DNA of 64,000 nucleotides from positions 1,798,001 through 1,862,000 of the forward strand of contig CP007628.2 in the NCBI GenBank assembly GCA_000688775.2. Direction: 5' to 3'. A program made the translations under genes and the position numbers. Each line of letters starts with the position of its first letter. Positions within the stretch are counted from its first letter, which is position 1. This document shows positions 17,072-25,990 of this stretch, one piece after another. Below the pieces are notes generated by a model. That model was not told where the DNA came from. It worked only from the letters and a program-made list of their open reading frames with translations, and did not search any database. This DNA comes from Streptococcus sp. VT 162 (lineage in GTDB: Bacteria > Bacillota > Bacilli > Lactobacillales > Streptococcaceae).

Positions 17072-18322
17072 TCAACTAATCTCGTCGCTTCCTACCAAAC
17101 TCCCTCGGACTTCCGAGATAAAGTAGAGGGATCCCGTCACGAAAAGCAAGTCCTGGCCATTGGCCTTATCTTCAAATTCTCTGATAAAGTCGCCATAGGA
17201 AGGAATCAAATCATAACCCGCCACATCCTTTTCATCCAGAGAGCCTTGGTAGTCAAAGCCTGTTACCTTAAGTTTTACCTGAGGCAACTGCTTAGATAGA
17301 TAGCCTAGCATCCCCTGATAATCCTTGCGTTTAAGTGCTCCAAAAAGGATGCGAACCTGGTAACCTTGCTGGATTTTCCCCTGGATAAACTCGACCAGAC
17401 GAGTCAAGGCTGGAAGATTGTGAGCCCCATCTAGGTAGATTTGCGGGCGAATCCGTTCCAATCGCCCTGCCCAATGTGTCTCTTGCAAGGCCCTTCTGAC
17501 AAGCTCTTCTTCAACCCCTTCACCTCTTGACACCATAAACAGAAGAAAGCTTTGTAAAGCCAAGGCGGCATTTTCTTGCTGATAAACACCTTCCAAACTG
17601 ATTTCAAGTTGTGAAAAACTAGCTAGGCTACTTGAAAAATCTCCAGCTTTCAAGATGAAGTCTCGCCCAGCTTGATAGAGATCCACACCTAACTCTCTCG
17701 CTGTATTTTGACAGACAAGTTTAGCTTCTGGAGCGAGCTTAGCAATGACCGCCTGCTTGCCAGCCTTGAAAATACCAGCTTTCTGCTCGGCTATTTCCCC
17801 CAGACTATCGCCCAAGGTCTCCTGATGATCTAGCCCAATGGAAGTAATAACTGCAATCTCTCCTGTTACGACATTAGTGGTGTCAAGCAAACCACCAATC
17901 CCCACTTCTAGCAGGACTAGATCCACTCCCTGCTCTTTAAAGTAAAGCAAAGCAATCAGAGTCAGTAATTCAAAAAAGGACAACTGGTCATGGGTTTGCA
18001 AAAGCGTCTTTTCCATCTCCTTGACTTGGTTAGCTATACGAACAAAGTCTTCCTCCGCGATCGGCTGTCCATTGATACAGATTCGATCATGGATGCTGAT
18101 GATATGAGGAGAGGTAAAAGTACCAACTTTTTTACCATGAGCAACAAACAACTCCCTCATGAAGGCAATAGTTGACCCTTTACCGTTAGTCCCTGTTACG
18201 TGGATAATAGGATAAGTCCTCTCTGGATTCCCCAGCAAATCCACTGCTCGCTGCATTCGTCCAAGTCCAGATCTAAAGTTTAAACCAATCCGACTATGCA
18301 GCCATTCTTCTACTTCAAACAT
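17072..18322 (-). CDS. folC: Folylpolyglutamate synthase / dihydrofolate synthase
   Basis: 416 residues, Mur-ligase family ATP-dependent enzyme that adds glutamate to folates (and possibly to dihydropteroate). The ATP loop HVTGTNGKGST is near residue 45, and LDGAHN in the C-terminal half is the family Mur-ligase motif. It is a complete gene, preceded by a structured 340-bp gap and not tightly coupled to the neighbours. Confidence 0.92.
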   Translation of the reverse strand: MFEVEEWLHSRIGLNFRSGLGRMQRAVDLLGNPERTYPIIHVTGTNGKGSTIAFMRELFVAHGKKVGTFTSPHIISIHDRICINGQPIAEEDFVRIANQVKEMEKTLLQTHDQLSFFELLTLIALLYFKEQGVDLVLLEVGIGGLLDTTNVVTGEIAVITSIGLDHQETLGDSLGEIAEQKAGIFKAGKQAVIAKLAPEAKLVCQNTARELGVDLYQAGRDFILKAGDFSSSLASFSQLEISLEGVYQQENAALALQSFLLFMVSRGEGVEEELVRRALQETHWAGRLERIRPQIYLDGAHNLPALTRLVEFIQGKIQQGYQVRILFGALKRKDYQGMLGYLSKQLPQVKLKVTGFDYQGSLDEKDVAGYDLIPSYGDFIREFEDKANGQDLLFVTGSLYFISEVRGSLVGSDEIS

Positions 18323-18385
18323 ACATGTCTCCTTAACAAAAGTCCAATCAACTACCGCATCAAAGTATGATTACAAATAAAAAGC

Positions 18386-18411
18386 GAGGTCGGGACTAAA
18401 ATCCCGACCTC
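18386..18411 (-). terminator. Terminator between DUF1292 gene and folC
   Basis: A perfect 10-bp stem GAGGTCGGGA/TCCCGACCTC with a six-base loop; the minus strand continues into GCTTTTTATT. It terminates the ireB-ruvX-DUF1292 unit and its hairpin-rich tail. Confidence 0.8.
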
Positions 18412-18455
18412 TTACCTGGTTAGCTAATCACTAGCTACTATGAATTTCAACGTGA

Positions 18456-18659
18456 GCTAAAAACATCCACTGGATGTTCCAACTCTTTCTAGTTTCTAGG
18501 AGTTGGGGTGATACAGTCTCCCAGACATACCAGTTCTCTCTTATTTAAAGGAACTGGGGTAAAAACGTTCCCCGGACGTTCCTGCGTTTCTAATTTCTGG
18601 CGCAGGGCTAAAAACTTTCTAATTTCTGGCGCAGGGCTAAAAACATCCACTGGATGTTT
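18456..18659. repeat. Modular array of short hairpins
   Basis: At least six small palindromes in 200 bp: AACATCCA/TGGATGTT (18462-18478 and, extended, 18641-18659), CAACTC/GAGTTG (18480-18505), CCAGTTC/GAACTGG (18530-18557), an AACG..CGTT stem (18564-18580) and CTGCG/CGCAG (18582-18605). A 29-bp unit is exactly duplicated in tandem (18587-18615, 18616-18644). A GCTAAAAACATCCACTGGAT block occurs at both ends. No coding frame is apparent. Confidence 0.7.
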
Positions 18660-18965
18660 TTACTCCTCCATAAAGCTGTTGAAGACTTCTTCAATCATGT
18701 TCCATTCGTCTTCTGAGCCTTCTGGGATTGGTTGCAATTCGCCTTCTGTTCCATCTTCATTTTCGATAAATGAGTAAGCTTGGATTTCAACTTCACCATT
18801 TTCATCTTCTTCTGCGTTAACTGGCACTAGCAGAACATAGTTTTTACCAAATTCTTCTTTCCCATCGATGGTCAAAAGAATTTCAAACAAGGTTTCATTT
18901 CCTTGCTCATCTACTAGTGTAATCAATTCACGTTCTTCGTGGTCATGGTTGTGATCGTGTGACAT
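18660..18965 (-). CDS. DUF1292 family protein
   Basis: 101 residues, strongly acidic with a His-rich N-terminus (HDHNHDHEE). The family is found across Firmicutes next to ruvX and ireB, as here, but its function is unknown. The start is 15 bp after the ruvX stop with GAGGAGA before it. The His/Asp head could bind metal, which is speculation. Confidence 0.85.
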   Translation of the reverse strand: MSHDHNHDHEERELITLVDEQGNETLFEILLTIDGKEEFGKNYVLLVPVNAEEDENGEVEIQAYSFIENEDGTEGELQPIPEGSEDEWNMIEEVFNSFMEE

Positions 18966-18980
18966 AGTTTCTCCTCTGTC

Positions 18981-19400
18981 TTAAAATTTTCTATCTAAAT
19001 AATTCTGCAAAATCAGCTGAGCAGCCAACTTATCAATAACTTTCTTGCGTTTGTTACGGCTGATATCTGCTTGTTCAATCAACATACGCTCCGCAGCGAC
19101 CGTTGTCAAACGCTCATCCTGATAGTCTACTGGCAAACCAAAGAGTTCTTCTAGCTTGGCACCATAGGCTTGACTGGCTTCTACTCGCGGACCGCTAGTA
19201 TTGTTCATGTTTTTAGGCAGACCAACTACAAAGCGTTCTACCTTATAGCTGTCAACCAATTCCTTGATACGGTCAAAACCAAACTGGCCCTGATCCTCAT
19301 TAATCTGGATGATTTCAAGTCCTTGAGCAGTGAAGCCTAGTGGGTCGCTAATGGCAACACCCACTGTTTTTGAACCGACGTCCAATCCCATAATTCTCAT
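18981..19400 (-). CDS. ruvX: Holliday junction resolvase-like / pre-16S rRNA nuclease
   Basis: 139 residues, YqgF/RuvX family RNase-H fold. The first strand [16 protein letters not shown] carries the catalytic Asp, and DERLTT in the C-terminal third the other acidic residues. The E. coli homologue processes the 16S rRNA 5' end; a role in recombination has also been proposed. It begins three bases after the ireB stop. Confidence 0.92.
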   Translation of the reverse strand: MRIMGLDVGSKTVGVAISDPLGFTAQGLEIIQINEDQGQFGFDRIKELVDSYKVERFVVGLPKNMNNTSGPRVEASQAYGAKLEELFGLPVDYQDERLTTVAAERMLIEQADISRNKRKKVIDKLAAQLILQNYLDRKF

Positions 19401-19403
19401 AGA

Positions 19404-19670
19404 TTATAGATCGACTCCTTGTCCTTTAAGGTAGTAGCGTACCAATTCTTCAACAATTTCATCACGCTCATACTTACGGATTTGATTTCGTGCATTGTTG
19501 TAACGAGGAACGTAGGCAGGGTCACCACTCAATACATAACCGACGATCTGGTTAATCGGATTGTAGCCCTTGTCGTTCAAAGAAGCATAGACGTCTGTCA
19601 ACGTTTCGCTAATTTCTTTCTTATTGGAATCATCCAATTTAAACCGTACAGTTTCTTCAGTAAATCCCAT
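19404..19670 (-). CDS. ireB: IreB family regulatory phosphoprotein
   Basis: 88 residues, DUF965/IreB. In enterococci IreB is a Thr-phosphorylated substrate of the Ser/Thr kinase IreK and affects cephalosporin resistance. The N-terminal [14 protein letters not shown] and C-terminal [10 protein letters not shown] are typical, with the Thr residues near the N-terminus. First gene of ireB-ruvX-DUF1292. Confidence 0.9.
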
Positions 19671-19756
19671 TCTAACACCCTCTTTCCTTAGAATATTACT
19701 ATTATAGCATATTTCCTTACGTTCTACAAATAAGTCAGTCTATTAATTTGGATTTT

Positions 19757-20326
19757 CTATTGTTCTGTTGCTCCATTTGCCACTCTATCTGCAATATATT
19801 GGCTAGGTTCGTTTTTTAAGAGATTTTCAAGACCAATATTTTTTAAATATTCTAGTTGAGATGCCTTTTTGACATCCAAAACTTGAAAATCATAAGTCGT
19901 TGTGGTCTGGATTTCTGTCTCGCTGAGTAGCTTGGTTTCCAGTGTAAATCCTGCCAGTTTGCGCGCCTCTTGGATGGTCTCATCCTTCTCTTCAGCTTCT
20001 AGAAGCGCTTTTTGCGTTTCCTCTAGGCCATTTTCAGAGATAAAAGTCTTGAGTTCATCCCCGACAGGTCGTTTTTGCTGGATGGTCAAGGTCAAAAACT
20101 GATTGCCTTTATAGGTAATGGTTTGAATCTGTTGCGTTCCATTTTCTGACTTCGGCATCAACAGGGTCTTGGTGACAACTGTATTCTTTTCGGCATTGTC
20201 CAAAACGGGAAGGTTGGATTGGAGAGGTTCAGATGCTGTTGTGGAAGCAGCAGGAGTTTCCTTTTTTTGCCCACATCCCGCAAGCAAAAAGAGGAGAGCA
20301 AAACTAGCAATTAGTAACTTTTTCAT
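19757..20326 (-). CDS. Lipoprotein of unknown function (YehR/DUF1307-like)
   Basis: 189 residues. The signal peptide ends in LLAGC (Cys at about residue 18), followed by a short Ser/Thr-rich linker and a domain of about 150 residues with the pattern of small YehR-like lipoproteins. It probably sits on the outer membrane face. Located between ireB and spx; neighbours do not reveal its role. Confidence 0.7.
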   Translation of the reverse strand: MKKLLIASFALLFLLAGCGQKKETPAASTTASEPLQSNLPVLDNAEKNTVVTKTLLMPKSENGTQQIQTITYKGNQFLTLTIQQKRPVGDELKTFISENGLEETQKALLEAEEKDETIQEARKLAGFTLETKLLSETEIQTTTTYDFQVLDVKKASQLEYLKNIGLENLLKNEPSQYIADRVANGATEQ

Positions 20327-20360
20327 AATTCCTCACTTGATTTTAAAACAAAAGAGCAAA

Positions 20361-20387
20361 CAAGGCCAGGAGTCACTCCCAGCCTTG
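20361..20387 (-). terminator. Terminator of spx
   Basis: Stem AAGGC..GGAGT/ACTCC..GCCTT with a one-base centre; on the minus strand followed by GTTTGCTCTTTT. It lies right behind the spx stop. Confidence 0.65.
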
Positions 20388-20392
20388 ATGTT

Positions 20393-20791
20393 TTATAGAG
20401 CTGCACGTAGACGTGCTTCTGCATTTTCTACATTACGGACAGAGCGTGGCAAGAAGGCACGGATATCATCTTCTTTATAGCCGACTTGCAGGCGCTTCTT
20501 ATCAACGAGAATCGGACTCTTTAAGATCCGTGGTGTTTCCATGATTAAGTTGAGCACTTCATTGACACTCAAATCCTCGATGTCAACTCCAAGTGCCTTA
20601 GCGTAGCGGTTTTTTGACGAAACAATACTGGCAATCCCATTATCTGTTTTCGTGAGAATATCTAATAACTCTTCTCTTGTAATTCCTTCTTTACCGAGAT
20701 TTTGTTCTTTATAACTTAACTGGTGGGCATTGAGCCAGGTTTTCGCTTTTTTACAGCTAGTACAACTTGAGACTGTATAAATTTTGATCAT
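20393..20791 (-). CDS. spx: Spx-type RNA polymerase-binding regulator
   Basis: 132 residues, ArsC/Spx family. The redox switch C10-x-x-C13 (CTSC) is present at the N-terminus and the ILVDKKRLQVGY segment typical of Spx is in the C-terminal half. Spx binds the RNA polymerase alpha C-terminal domain and redirects transcription under disulfide stress. Streptococci have two paralogues (SpxA1, SpxA2); which one this is cannot be settled here. Confidence 0.88.
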   Translation of the reverse strand: MIKIYTVSSCTSCKKAKTWLNAHQLSYKEQNLGKEGITREELLDILTKTDNGIASIVSSKNRYAKALGVDIEDLSVNEVLNLIMETPRILKSPILVDKKRLQVGYKEDDIRAFLPRSVRNVENAEARLRAAL

Positions 20792-20925
20792 GTACCTACC
20801 CCTTTCGCTACATGTTACTATCAGTTTAGTCTATTATACCATAAAAAACATCCGACTTGCGACCTATTTTTAAAAAAAATTAACTTTTTTCGCGATTTTC
20901 GTACTTTTTTCTTGACAAAATCAAT

Positions 20926-23586
20926 TTATAACCAACTTTTAAATTTTTTGATATACAATCGTTTTACAACTGTAACACTTATCATATAGAGAACGATAAT
21001 CAAAAGCAAAAAGAGGAAATAAATTGGTTCCAAAGGGGTTAAATGAAGCAGGCTAGCAATTGAAGAGTAGGGAAGGAAGGTCACAAAACTAGCTGCTAGC
21101 AAGGTTGTTCCAAGAACAAACCATGATGGACGACTTTGTAAGAAAGGAAGTTTTGCTGAACGAAGCATATGGATAACCATGGTTTGGGACCACATGGATT
21201 CAATGAACCAACCTGTCTGGAACAAGATGATAAAGCCCGTTGCCGACTCTGCTCCGTGAGCATAAGCTTGACCTGTCGCCATTGGGACAATAACAAAATA
21301 TAGTAAGATAAAGGTCAAAATATCAAAGGCAGAAGAAATCGGACCCATCCAAATCATAAAACGAGTAATAGACTTAGCTTCCCACTTATGGGGATGCTTC
21401 AAAAAGTCTTCATCTACATTATCAAATGGCAAGGCAATGCAAGAAAGGTCGTAGACGAGGTTTAACACAATCAAGTGAATCGGAGCCATAGGAAGGAAGG
21501 GTAAAAAGATACCAGAAACTAACAGAGAGAAAATGTTCCCGAAATTAGAGCTGACCGTCATCTTGATATATTTGGTCATATTAGCGTAGACCTTACGCCC
21601 TTCAACCAGCCCTTTTTCAAGCACCATCAAATCCTTATCTAGCAAAATGACATCAGCCGTTTCTTTGGCAATATCTACTGCTGTATCAACAGAAATCCCC
21701 ACATCTGCCACTTTCATAGAAGGGGCATCATTGATCCCATCTCCCATATAGCCAACACAATGTCCATTCGATTTGATTTGTAAAATGATTCGTGCTTTTT
21801 GATCCGGAGAGAGTTTGGCAAAGACAGTCACTTTCTCAACTGCTTGGGCCAATTCTTCGTCCGTCATGGCGTCAATATCAGAACCCAACAAGATTTGATC
21901 AACGTCTAGACCAACTTTTTCGCAAACTGCTTGGGTTACCTTCTCATTGTCTCCCGTCAAGATCTTTGTTTGAACACCGTGTTCTAACAAAGCTTGGATA
22001 GCAGGGGCTGCTGATGGTTTTGGTGGATCTAGAAAGGCAAGATATCCTGTTAGAATCATCTCTTTTTCATCTTCAACGGAGTAAGCAAAACCTTCTTTTA
22101 GGCCTGTTTTATAGGCGACTCCCAAGACTCGCAATCCCTGTTGATTAAGTTGATCTACTTCTTTTAAGATTTCCACTCGGATATCATCCGTCAGAGGGCT
22201 AATCTGGCCTTGATATTCCACATGGGTTGAAATCGCAAGCATTTCCTCTAGGGCACCCTTGGTTACCAAACTAACAACTTCGTTCTCATCCTTGACGATG
22301 ACACTCATCCGTCTGCGTTCAAAATCAAAGGGTAATTCATCTATTTTTTGGAAGCTAGTATCCAAATTTTGTAGAATAGCGTGTTCTTTAGCTTCTTTTT
22401 CAGTTCTACTGATAATGGCACGGTCCATCAAGTTTTTCAAACCGGTTTGAAAATAGGAATTGAGGTAGGCCCGTCTCAACACAGACAAATCCAAATCTCC
22501 ATGTATATCCAAAGGATATTCCAAGACAATTTCGTCTTGGGTAAGGGTTCCGGTTTTATCCGTGCATAGGATATCAATAGCACCTAGGTCCTGTATGGCA
22601 TTGAGTTTTTTGATGACGACTTTTTCCTTGGCCATGATAATGGAGCCTTTTGCTAAACTGGCTGTGATGATCATAGGAAGCATCTCAGGTGTCAATCCAA
22701 CACCAACACTCAAAGCAAATACGCCAGCTTCCAGCCAGTCGCCGTCTGTCAAGCCATTGGAGAGAAAGACGATGGGAACCATGACTAACATCAAACGGAT
22801 CAAGAGCCAAGAGATGCTGTTCATCTCCCGTTCAAAAGAGGTCGGTTCGTCATAGGTATTGAGGGTCTGCTCGATTTCTCCCATCATGGTATCATCACCG
22901 ACCGCTAGAATCAAAGCCTTGGCACTTCCTGATATCACGTTGGTTCCCATAAAGGCGAGCGCTTCTGCTTCTAGCAGACTATCGAAGTTTGACTGACTCA
23001 TTTTTGACAAGGCTAGTTTTTCAACCGAGTCACTTTCACCTGTCAAACCAGACTGTTGGACAAAGAAATCACGTGATTCAATTAAAATGAGGTCTGCTGG
23101 TATCATATCCCCAGCACTTAACTTGACTATATCTCCAACGACCAAATCTTCAATTGCGACCTCTAAACTCTGGCCTTCGCGAATAACTGTGGCAGTGTTC
23201 ACAATCATTTTTGATAGATTGGTCGCAGCCTTGTCACTCCGCAGTTCTTGGACAAAGCGTATGCCACCAGAAATCAATACGAGAACGACGATGATGATAG
23301 AGGTCGTCGGATCTTCTTGTCCAGGCTTCGCCAACCAGACATTGGTCACCATGGAGATCATAGCGATGACCAGCAGGATGATTGTAAATGGATTGATAAT
23401 AGATTCGTAAATCTTTTTGAGGATACTGTCTTCTTGACCCTTGGTGATGGTGTTTTCGCCATATAGGTCACGATTTTTCTCCACCTGCTCCTCAGTCAAG
23501 CCTGTTAGACTTGTCTTATAAAAAGATAGAGTTTCGTTTAAGGGTGTGTGAATAGCTGTTGCTAATCTTTCTTTTGTAGTTTTCAT
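20926..23586 (-). CDS. mgtA: P-type ATPase, MgtA-type magnesium importer
   Basis: 886 residues, P-type ATPase. The phosphorylation motif DKTGTLT begins at D343, the TGES loop and GDGINDAP hinge are present, and LTPEMLPMI (from residue 298) in the fourth membrane helix is the signature of subgroup IIIB Mg2+ ATPases and not of Ca2+ pumps. Total of ten predicted membrane helices. An M-box riboswitch and a 23-codon leader ORF precede it, supporting Mg2+ as substrate and as signal. Confidence 0.9.
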   Translation of the reverse strand: MKTTKERLATAIHTPLNETLSFYKTSLTGLTEEQVEKNRDLYGENTITKGQEDSILKKIYESIINPFTIILLVIAMISMVTNVWLAKPGQEDPTTSIIIVVLVLISGGIRFVQELRSDKAATNLSKMIVNTATVIREGQSLEVAIEDLVVGDIVKLSAGDMIPADLILIESRDFFVQQSGLTGESDSVEKLALSKMSQSNFDSLLEAEALAFMGTNVISGSAKALILAVGDDTMMGEIEQTLNTYDEPTSFEREMNSISWLLIRLMLVMVPIVFLSNGLTDGDWLEAGVFALSVGVGLTPEMLPMIITASLAKGSIIMAKEKVVIKKLNAIQDLGAIDILCTDKTGTLTQDEIVLEYPLDIHGDLDLSVLRRAYLNSYFQTGLKNLMDRAIISRTEKEAKEHAILQNLDTSFQKIDELPFDFERRRMSVIVKDENEVVSLVTKGALEEMLAISTHVEYQGQISPLTDDIRVEILKEVDQLNQQGLRVLGVAYKTGLKEGFAYSVEDEKEMILTGYLAFLDPPKPSAAPAIQALLEHGVQTKILTGDNEKVTQAVCEKVGLDVDQILLGSDIDAMTDEELAQAVEKVTVFAKLSPDQKARIILQIKSNGHCVGYMGDGINDAPSMKVADVGISVDTAVDIAKETADVILLDKDLMVLEKGLVEGRKVYANMTKYIKMTVSSNFGNIFSLLVSGIFLPFLPMAPIHLIVLNLVYDLSCIALPFDNVDEDFLKHPHKWEAKSITRFMIWMGPISSAFDILTFILLYFVIVPMATGQAYAHGAESATGFIILFQTGWFIESMWSQTMVIHMLRSAKLPFLQSRPSWFVLGTTLLAASFVTFLPYSSIASLLHLTPLEPIYFLFLLLIIVLYMISVTVVKRLYIKKFKSWL

Positions 23587-23639
23587 TGGTTTCTCCTATC
23601 TGTATGAATGATGTGTTTCATACACAGAGACCAATCACT

Positions 23640-23711
23640 TTATAAGGGCAGAACGACACAAATCAGCGATTGGCTGTGTATGTGCGGTTCTGGATGATCG
23701 TCAATTTGCAT
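23640..23711 (-). CDS. Leader peptide ORF upstream of mgtA (23 aa)
   Basis: An ORF of 23 codons plus stop, MQIDDHPEPHIHS..., with a strong ribosome-binding site (AAGGAGA, seven bases before ATG). It lies between the M-box terminator and mgtA and ends 54 bp before the mgtA start. The first nine residues include D, D, P, E, P. Enterobacterial mgtA has an Asp/Pro-rich leader (MgtL) that senses low Mg2+ by ribosome destabilisation; a similar role here is inference. It is too short for standard gene calling. Confidence 0.55.
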   Translation of the reverse strand: MQIDDHPEPHIHSQSLICVVLPL

Positions 23712-23746
23712 CGTTTGTCTCCTTTCCTTGTTCTAAAACAGTAGAA

Positions 23747-23771
23747 AATCCCACCATAAAATGGCAGGATT
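23747..23771 (-). terminator. Terminator / expression platform of the M-box
   Basis: Stem AATCCTGCCAT/ATGGTGGGATT with a three-base loop, then TTTTCT on the minus strand. It lies about 30 bases after the aptamer, where a Mg2+-dependent terminator is expected. Confidence 0.65.
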
Positions 23772-23796
23772 AAAAAACTAATTATCTGTTTTTTCG

Positions 23797-23940
23797 TTCA
23801 AGCTTTAACTCCATAGGGCGATGTAATGAGCTTAGTCTTGGCCTTCGCGACCAGGACTGTTGACCAACGAGTAGTGTCTCCACTGCTTTGCGGTAGTCAT
23901 CCGTATCCCTATGGTAGCCTCACCTACCGTTTTCGTCTAT
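23797..23940 (-). ncRNA. M-box (Mg2+-sensing) riboswitch
   Basis: On the minus strand the conserved 5' block GTAGGTGAGGCTACCATAGG and the 3' block GCCCTATGGAGTTAAAGCTT match the M-box consensus (GTTAGGTGAGGCTCC and GCCATACAGTGCTAAAGCT of the Bacillus example). The two CCATAGGG/CCCTATGG arms pair to close the P1-P2 region. When Mg2+ is high the aptamer folds and a terminator downstream stops transcription of mgtA. Confidence 0.85.
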
Positions 23941-23988
23941 CAGTATAAACCTTTAAAATATAAAAGTCAATGATTTATCTTAATTTTC

Positions 23989-25050
23989 TTAAATAACAAT
24001 TAATTCCTTTGGAGCAAGGGTCAATAATTCGCAACCTGTATCCGTAATCAAGATATCATCCTCGATACGCACCCCGTATTTTCCATCCAGATAAATACCC
24101 GGCTCATCGGTCAAGACCATGCCAGCCTTGATTGGCTCTTCTGACTTGCCAAAGTAAGGAATTTCATGGATATCCAAACCAATCCCATGTCCAATCCCGT
24201 GGCTGAAGTAAGGACCGTAGCCTGCATCGTTAATAATCTGGCGCGGAATCCTGTCAAAATCAATTCGACTGAGACCAGCCTTGGCTGCATCTATGAGGGC
24301 TTGATTGCTGCGCAGGACAATATCATAAATCTCCCGCTCTTCATCTGTCACCTGCCCCACATGAACTGTCCGCGTCATATCGCTGACATAGTGGTTGTAG
24401 TAGCAACCAAAGTCCATGGTCAGGGTTTCACCCTTTTGAATGACCTTGTCACTAGCCACGCCATGTGGCATAGCAGAGCGGTAGCCCGAAGCGATGATAA
24501 AATCAAAAGAAGCACCTGAAGCACCTAGCTGGCGCATACGGGCATCTAAAAAGTTCATAACGGCTAGCTCAGTCGTCTCACCGGGCTTGATAAAATCCAG
24601 TACATCTAGGAAGGCTTGGTCAGAAATCTGGCAGGCCCTACGAATGGTTGCGATTTCTTGCTCATCCTTGATCATCCGCAGATTTTCAATAAAACCAGTC
24701 ATTGGAACCAGCTCATGACCAGCAAACACACTTTCCAGCATCTTGAAGTAAGCATAGGAAATCTCGTCATCAAAGCCAATTTTTTCCAGCTTGTCGTCCG
24801 CTATAATTTTAGCAATTTCACCAACCGCATCGCGCGTTTCCACAATGTCAAAGCCCTCAACCACGCCCTTGGCAATAAGAGTATAACGAGAATCCGTCAG
24901 AAAAATCCGGCGCTTTTTACTGATGAAAACTGTCGCCTCTGTCCCGCTGAAACCAGTCAGATAGTAAATATTCTTCAGATTGGTTACTAAGACAGCATCA
25001 CACTCTGTCTGTTTTAAGGCTACTTCAAATTTTTCAACTCTTGATAACAT
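23989..25050 (-). CDS. pepQ: Xaa-Pro dipeptidase/aminopeptidase, M24 family
   Basis: 353 residues, pita-bread metallopeptidase that cleaves X-Pro bonds. An N-terminal creatinase-like domain (1-125) is followed by the catalytic domain with the metal ligands in DFGCYYNHYVSDMTRT, SHGIGHGIGLDIHE and TDEPGIY. It is likely cytosolic and involved in peptide use. Transcribed toward mgtA's leader; own short upstream region at 25051-25136. Confidence 0.88.
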   Translation of the reverse strand: MLSRVEKFEVALKQTECDAVLVTNLKNIYYLTGFSGTEATVFISKKRRIFLTDSRYTLIAKGVVEGFDIVETRDAVGEIAKIIADDKLEKIGFDDEISYAYFKMLESVFAGHELVPMTGFIENLRMIKDEQEIATIRRACQISDQAFLDVLDFIKPGETTELAVMNFLDARMRQLGASGASFDFIIASGYRSAMPHGVASDKVIQKGETLTMDFGCYYNHYVSDMTRTVHVGQVTDEEREIYDIVLRSNQALIDAAKAGLSRIDFDRIPRQIINDAGYGPYFSHGIGHGIGLDIHEIPYFGKSEEPIKAGMVLTDEPGIYLDGKYGVRIEDDILITDTGCELLTLAPKELIVI

Positions 25051-25136
25051 GAGAAAACCTCCATAAAATGATTTAATTTATTATAGCAAAAAAATATCGA
25101 AAATAATACAATCTATATAGCTAAGATTAGATAAAA

Positions 25137-25165
25137 TTGACATTTGAAAGCGCTTAATGTATAAT
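25137..25165 (+). promoter_or_regulatory. Consensus promoter with cre-like palindrome in the spacer
   Basis: TTGACA (25137-25142), 17-base spacer, TATAAT (25160-25165): a perfect sigma-70/SigA match. The spacer contains TTGAAAGCGCTTAATG, including the palindrome AAGCGCTT, resembling a CcpA catabolite-responsive element with one or two mismatches. It drives the nucleotidyltransferase gene 32 bp downstream. Confidence 0.75.
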
Positions 25166-25197
25166 TTCTGTTAAACAAGAAAGAATGAGGTATCGAT

Positions 25198-25953
25198 ATG
25201 AATAAAACAGAATTGCTGTTACAAAGACTAGATGAGATTGGTCAGTCTCTAAAAGATTCGAACCAAGCACTAGCTTTGCTGGCGCTTGGTTCTTGCGGAA
25301 CAGAAAGAGAACGATTGGATCAGTACTCAGATTTAGACTTCTTTGTTATTGTAAAAGATGGCTACAAGCAGACCTATATCCAAGACCTAACCTGGTTAAG
25401 TAAGCTAGAACCAATTGCATTTCACTACCAAAATACAGTGGACGGACATAAAGTTCTATTTGAAGATGATGTTTTTTGTGAATTTGCTGTCTTTGAAGCT
25501 CACGAACTAGTAAACATTCCCTTCTCTGAAGGCAAGATTATCTGGAAGGAGGTCGGTTTTGATGAAACAATCTGTCAGCCACAAAGACTGCCATCAAAAG
25601 AAAACAGAGATCGTGAATGGCTGTTGGGAGAAATTTTATGTAATCTATATTTAGGGCTAGGTCGCTATCAGCGAGGCGAAAAATTAGCTGCTTATGATTT
25701 AATACAAAACAGATCCGTCAAGCTTTGGACTGAACTAATCAGTTTGGAAACAACTTCTAAATCTAATTTTATAGATATCTTTAATACCAACAGACGATTT
25801 GAAGAAGGTTATCCAAAGGAAGCCAAGCAATTACCTCACTTTTTGCAAGGTTACGAACGCATTTCTGAGTCTGCTCAAGCACTCCTAGAATATCTGGATA
25901 AACACTATTCTCTTAACCCATTTATAAAAGAAAAAATTCGTAATTTATTATAA
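25198..25953 (+). CDS. Nucleotidyltransferase-fold protein
   Basis: 251 residues. Residues about 31-50 hold GSCGTERERLDQYSDLDFFV, the GS-x(n)-DxD pattern of the minimal nucleotidyltransferase superfamily that includes aminoglycoside and lincosamide nucleotidyltransferases. The rest is an alpha-helical C-terminal domain. It may modify a small molecule; there is no evidence here of resistance activity. Single gene between pepQ and uvrA, behind a perfect promoter. Confidence 0.7.
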   Translation: MNKTELLLQRLDEIGQSLKDSNQALALLALGSCGTERERLDQYSDLDFFVIVKDGYKQTYIQDLTWLSKLEPIAFHYQNTVDGHKVLFEDDVFCEFAVFEAHELVNIPFSEGKIIWKEVGFDETICQPQRLPSKENRDREWLLGEILCNLYLGLGRYQRGEKLAAYDLIQNRSVKLWTELISLETTSKSNFIDIFNTNRRFEEGYPKEAKQLPHFLQGYERISESAQALLEYLDKHYSLNPFIKEKIRNLL

Positions 25954-25954
25954 A

Positions 25955-25986
25955 AAAGACTCTGCCTAAAAAAGCAGAGCCTTTTA
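25955..25986. terminator. Bidirectional terminator between 25198-25953 and uvrA
   Basis: Stem CTCTGC/GCAGAG with flanking A- and T-runs on both sides, placed between two converging stop codons. Confidence 0.75.
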
Positions 25987-25990
25987 AATC

